From positions 1 to 51,111 of IMG/VR virus record IMGVR_UViG_3300009786_000019: 51,111 nucleotides of DNA. One strand, given 5' to 3'. Made by a program: the position numbers and the translations under genes. The stretch comes from a virus. Below are positions 48,333 to 51,111 of the stretch, piece by piece. Numbering within the stretch: the first letter of the stretch is position 1; every line of letters begins with the position of its first letter. The notes beneath the pieces were generated by a model. That model saw only the letters and a list, made by a program, of their open reading frames with translations. It was not told the DNA's origin and searched no databases.

Positions 48333-49393
48333 TATCGAACAAAGGAACCAATGCCTTGTTGAAAAGGTACTGGACCCCCTTGGTAATAAGCAACAATCTC
48401 ATTGGGGGCTGGACGACGATTACCCTCTAAATTCATAGGTAAAATAGTCTGCTGACTGAAAGGACTCGGTGGCGGAGCCTGAATCGTATTGACTGGCTCA
48501 GAAAACGGGTTTGTAGAGATTGGGGGAATACCAACAGTATCATAAGACGGGAATACGGCCTCGCGTTCCACAGGGGTAATTACGTTCGGATAAATCTCGC
48601 TTGCTGGTAAAGGATAGGTAGGCGCTTGCTGTTGAAGCATGGGATCGGGTCCCACGCCATAGAGGGGTCCCCCCATGTAGGGGGGTATCGGGGTAGTGGT
48701 CGGGGTATCGGTGGTGCCGTTATCGGTGGTGCCGTTATTGGTGGTATTGGTAGTGCCAACCGGATCATTAATAGAAGGGATATATGCACCACCAAGAGGG
48801 GAGCCATAGCCATACGGATCTTCTACTGGTACGAACGTTTCCGGCTGTATGGGCATTGTTCCCAATACGTTTCCTTGAGAGTCGAACATAGAACCGGAGC
48901 TATCATAAGTGGCCCCTTCAACAGTGACCGGTACTTCTATATCACCAAAAGGTCCAGAAATTATTTTAGTGCGAACGCCCTGAAACGGGTCCCCCGCCAT
49001 AGGACTAGTGGTTGTGTAATTTTCTGGATCAAACATAAGGCCACCCTCCGCCATAGAACGGACCCCTGCGTAACCTTCTGGATCAGGCAAAGAACCTATG
49101 CCTTGCAACATATCAAGCTGCTGCATTATAGGGCCTTGAAGAGGGGAAGATGGGGGCATTGGAGGGCTGGCAGGTCTATCCGGGGTTCTTTGTAGAGTAA
49201 CCGTATCAGCGCCTTCAGGCATTCTAGAATCAACGTTTGAAAAAATCTTGTCTATATAACGCTGTGGCATACCATACTGAGCGGCTTGTTGCCGCCCTTC
49301 CGCTATATCAGCCGCTATGGACGCTTGAACCTGTGCCTGTGAAGGAGCTTCTGGCTGGTTGCCCCGAATTTGATCCCTTGTGAAAAATCCCAT
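48332..49393 (-). CDS. Proline-rich virion-region protein with repeated GIGS motif
   Basis: 353 residues, rich in Pro, Gly, Thr and Asn (N-T-T-N-N-G-T-T-D-N-G-T-T-D). Contains Q-G-I-G-S-L at about residue 96-101 and Q-G-I-G-S-F at its end (residues 346-351, then V-R), plus M-A-E-G-G. Looks intrinsically disordered, with a beta-rich middle. Probably a minor head or core component; may be a scaffold-like linker. No known domain. Confidence 0.62.
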   Translation of the reverse strand: MGFFTRDQIRGNQPEAPSQAQVQASIAADIAEGRQQAAQYGMPQRYIDKIFSNVDSRMPEGADTVTLQRTPDRPASPPMPPSSPLQGPIMQQLDMLQGIGSLPDPEGYAGVRSMAEGGLMFDPENYTTTSPMAGDPFQGVRTKIISGPFGDIEVPVTVEGATYDSSGSMFDSQGNVLGTMPIQPETFVPVEDPYGYGSPLGGAYIPSINDPVGTTNTTNNGTTDNGTTDTPTTTPIPPYMGGPLYGVGPDPMLQQQAPTYPLPASEIYPNVITPVEREAVFPSYDTVGIPPISTNPFSEPVNTIQAPPPSPFSQQTILPMNLEGNRRPAPNEIVAYYQGGPVPFQQGIGSFVR

Positions 49394-49402
49394 AGTAAAC
49401 CC

Positions 49403-49600
49403 CTAAGAGTAACCCATGTACCCGCCACCTTTCACAGCAGCGCCCATACCTCTGGCCGTCATTTTTTTCATTTTTTCCGGAACCGCAACATCTTTTGCAG
49501 TGCCGTAAGGAATCCTACCTTGACCCTTAATATCGGCATACGGAACAGCCGCAGGTGACTTGGTGGGAGTGTTTGTCACTATCTTTACTGTTCTAGCCAT
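49403..49600 (-). CDS. Small basic protein after portal
   Basis: 65 residues, basic, with a Gly-rich C-terminus (G-M-G-A-A-V-K-G-G-G-Y-M-G-Y-S). Starts M-A-R-T-V-K-I-V-T-N-T-P-T-K. The start is one base before the portal's stop, implying coupling. Unknown role; may be a portal-associated or head-completion peptide. Confidence 0.65.
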   Translation of the reverse strand: MARTVKIVTNTPTKSPAAVPYADIKGQGRIPYGTAKDVAVPEKMKKMTARGMGAAVKGGGYMGYS

Positions 49601-49601
49601 T

Positions 49602-51111
49602 TTAACGCCCCTGTTGTTTTAAAATTTCACGTTCTCTTGCTGCTGCTATTCTAGCCGCAGTTTGCGATTCTTGCGAATCCAAACGCTGGTTAAACTGTCT
49701 GTCCCGCATAGCAATAGTCTCTGCATTAAGCTCTACTTTGGTTTGATCAATCTGAGCATCCGCTTGATCACGCTGCGCTCGTAGCTGTAATTCCTGCTCT
49801 TTCAGTGCTACCAGAGGATCTGGCCCTTCCTGACCCGCGCCTGAAAGCTGCTGAGAAAGCTGCTGAAGTTGCTGCATCCCTTCTGCAACAAACTGTGCCG
49901 TCAATGCCTCTACCTGAAGCATCTCTTCTGGCGATAGAGGCTCACCTTCGCGCTCCGTCACTTTCTGCATATAAGCCACCGACGCCCGTTCACGAGCCGC
50001 CAGCTTAACATGTTGCAGTACGTGTTTTTGTAGTTGTACGGCGATTGGCGGTAAAGAAGCAACCATTGGTGTACCACCAAAAATTAAATGCGCCGTGATG
50101 TGCGCTTGGTGATCCTGACCCTCAAAAGCTTGCAACTCCAGCATATTCATGGAGTCTATGTTCTCTTGGGCAGGGTCCGTGGGCCGTGGGTCGGGAAGTG
50201 CTTTCATAATCCGATCAATATCCGTCACGCCCAACGCCTCGTACATATCACGATATACTTCGTGCAGGTTATGCAAATCGGGTGCTGCCGTCGCAAGTTC
50301 TAACTTACTTTGTGCTAAAGCAATACGCTGTGCCTGACTGAAAGTATTAGGATTACTGATCGGGATGACATCAATGCGATCATCAAAATCGTCTGCCATT
50401 ACGCTACGATCCGCGCCCGCTACAGCATACGGGTACTCTGGAGGAAGACTCTCACCCATTACCCGCGCAAGAATCCTAAATTCAATCCGCATGGCGTAAT
50501 GCAAGCGTTTATGGACTGCACTCATCACTCGTGAGCCTTGCTCAATCATCGCCATCGTCGTGCCAACCGCCGCCGATGGATCAGTATCACCAATTTTCAT
50601 GTCAGTAATGGTCGCAAACCGTTGACCCGCCTGAACAACAAAGCCTAATAGCTGAAACAGCGTGGGATCGGGTCCCTTAAAGGGTAACGGCATCAAACTA
50701 TCCCGAATTGCCCCGCCGGGAGCGTCTACATCCCTGAATTCACCGGGCTGGAGAGGCTCATCATTGTCCCTGATCCGTAGGCCACGGGCCTTGAACCCTG
50801 CGGGAAGGTTACTAAGCGTCCCAGCATCAATAAGTTGCCGTAAAGCAGACGTTGCCGTGCGGGAAAGGCCACCAATGGTGTGAATTAGCCCTAATCCGTA
50901 GAATCCGAAGCCCGGAAGGAACTTATAATGAACAAAATATTGGATTTTTTTCTTTAATTCGTCATCTTCGCCGTAATTTCTACGAATCGACAGTATTTGG
51001 CCGTTATCTTCCGATATGGTGACAATATACGGGACTTTTATCCCCGTAGGTTCGCCTTCTTCGTCCACATCTTCGTATCCTTCAAGGTCTAAATTGGCGT
51101 GAACCTCTAAA
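49602..51111 (-). CDS. Portal protein, C-terminal part (starts at window beginning)
   Basis: C-terminal ~502 residues of the portal, whose start lies at 1058. The frame enters from the window end; 50989-51111 duplicates 1-123. Contains F-L-P-G-F-G-F-Y-G-L-G-L-I-H-T-I-G-G-L and S-A-A-V-G-T-T-M-A-M-I-E-Q-G-S-R-V-M, matching P22-like portals' stem and wing. The last 120 residues are a Gln/Glu-rich helix that would form the barrel reaching into the head. An M at 51068 is internal and not the real start. Confidence 0.88.
   Translation of the reverse strand, partial: LEVHANLDLEGYEDVDEEGEPTGIKVPYIVTISEDNGQILSIRRNYGEDDELKKKIQYFVHYKFLPGFGFYGLGLIHTIGGLSRTATSALRQLIDAGTLSNLPAGFKARGLRIRDNDEPLQPGEFRDVDAPGGAIRDSLMPLPFKGPDPTLFQLLGFVVQAGQRFATITDMKIGDTDPSAAVGTTMAMIEQGSRVMSAVHKRLHYAMRIEFRILARVMGESLPPEYPYAVAGADRSVMADDFDDRIDVIPISNPNTFSQAQRIALAQSKLELATAAPDLHNLHEVYRDMYEALGVTDIDRIMKALPDPRPTDPAQENIDSMNMLELQAFEGQDHQAHITAHLIFGGTPMVASLPPIAVQLQKHVLQHVKLAARERASVAYMQKVTEREGEPLSPEEMLQVEALTAQFVAEGMQQLQQLSQQLSGAGQEGPDPLVALKEQELQLRAQRDQADAQIDQTKVELNAETIAMRDRQFNQRLDSQESQTAARIAAAREREILKQQGR
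50989..51111. repeat. 123-bp exact repeat of the window start
   Basis: Bases 50989-51111 equal 1-123 without mismatch. The break is inside the portal coding region, so this is best read as assembly overlap of a circular or circularly permuted genome, not a biological terminal repeat. Confidence 0.93.

Overview
The window is one complete, circularly closed genome of a tailed DNA phage with short-tail (podovirus-like, P22-type) architecture. The last 123 bases (50989-51111) repeat the first 123 exactly, and the cut falls inside the portal gene, so the unique genome is about 50,988 bp. It shows large and small terminase subunits, a P22-like portal, a GroES-like co-chaperonin, scaffold, capsid, tail adaptors, fibres, ejection-type proteins and lysis genes. 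No integrase, RNA polymerase or tRNA gene was recognised. Canonical sigma70 promoters and GGAG ribosome sites suggest a bacterium with ordinary host RNA polymerase. The style of the structural proteins recalls uncultured marine phages; that is impression, not a search result.

Almost every gene is on the minus strand; the exception is a SNF2-type helicase (19022-20473). A compact divergent promoter pair at about 18968-19008 faces that helicase on one side and the replication operon on the other. Reading leftward: replication proteins (candidate ssDNA-binding protein, TOTE-type archaeo-eukaryotic primase, mini sigma-4-like protein, UvrD-like helicase, SNase nuclease, family A DNA polymerase; 18928 to 11662), tightly coupled by TGATG, TAATG and ATGA overlaps. 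Next comes an accessory region (11521 to 4587) of small transcription units, most with a terminator hairpin and several with a sigma70 promoter and a shared TCAACTAA leader. The small terminase subunit and a VRR-NUC nuclease lie inside it.

After a 444-bp repeat-rich non-coding region comes the late block: large terminase, a protein with ADP-ribosyltransferase-like sequence motifs, and portal. Through the circle junction it continues with small virion proteins, the holin/endolysin cluster (48048-46511), co-chaperonin, scaffold, capsid, decoration proteins, tail adaptors, fibres and chaperone, the P22 gp10-like hub, and finally four large repeat-rich or hydrophobic proteins (32320-21188) placed like ejection proteins.

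The most unusual features are the ADP-ribosyltransferase-like protein between terminase and portal; the self-contained accessory cassettes; a short GIG(S/T)[L/F] peptide recurring in four otherwise different late proteins; an in-frame stop in the helicase; a TOTE-type primase without a recognisable ring helicase; a phage GroES; EF-hand loops in two late proteins; and a cluster of GTAAC repeats next to the small terminase gene.
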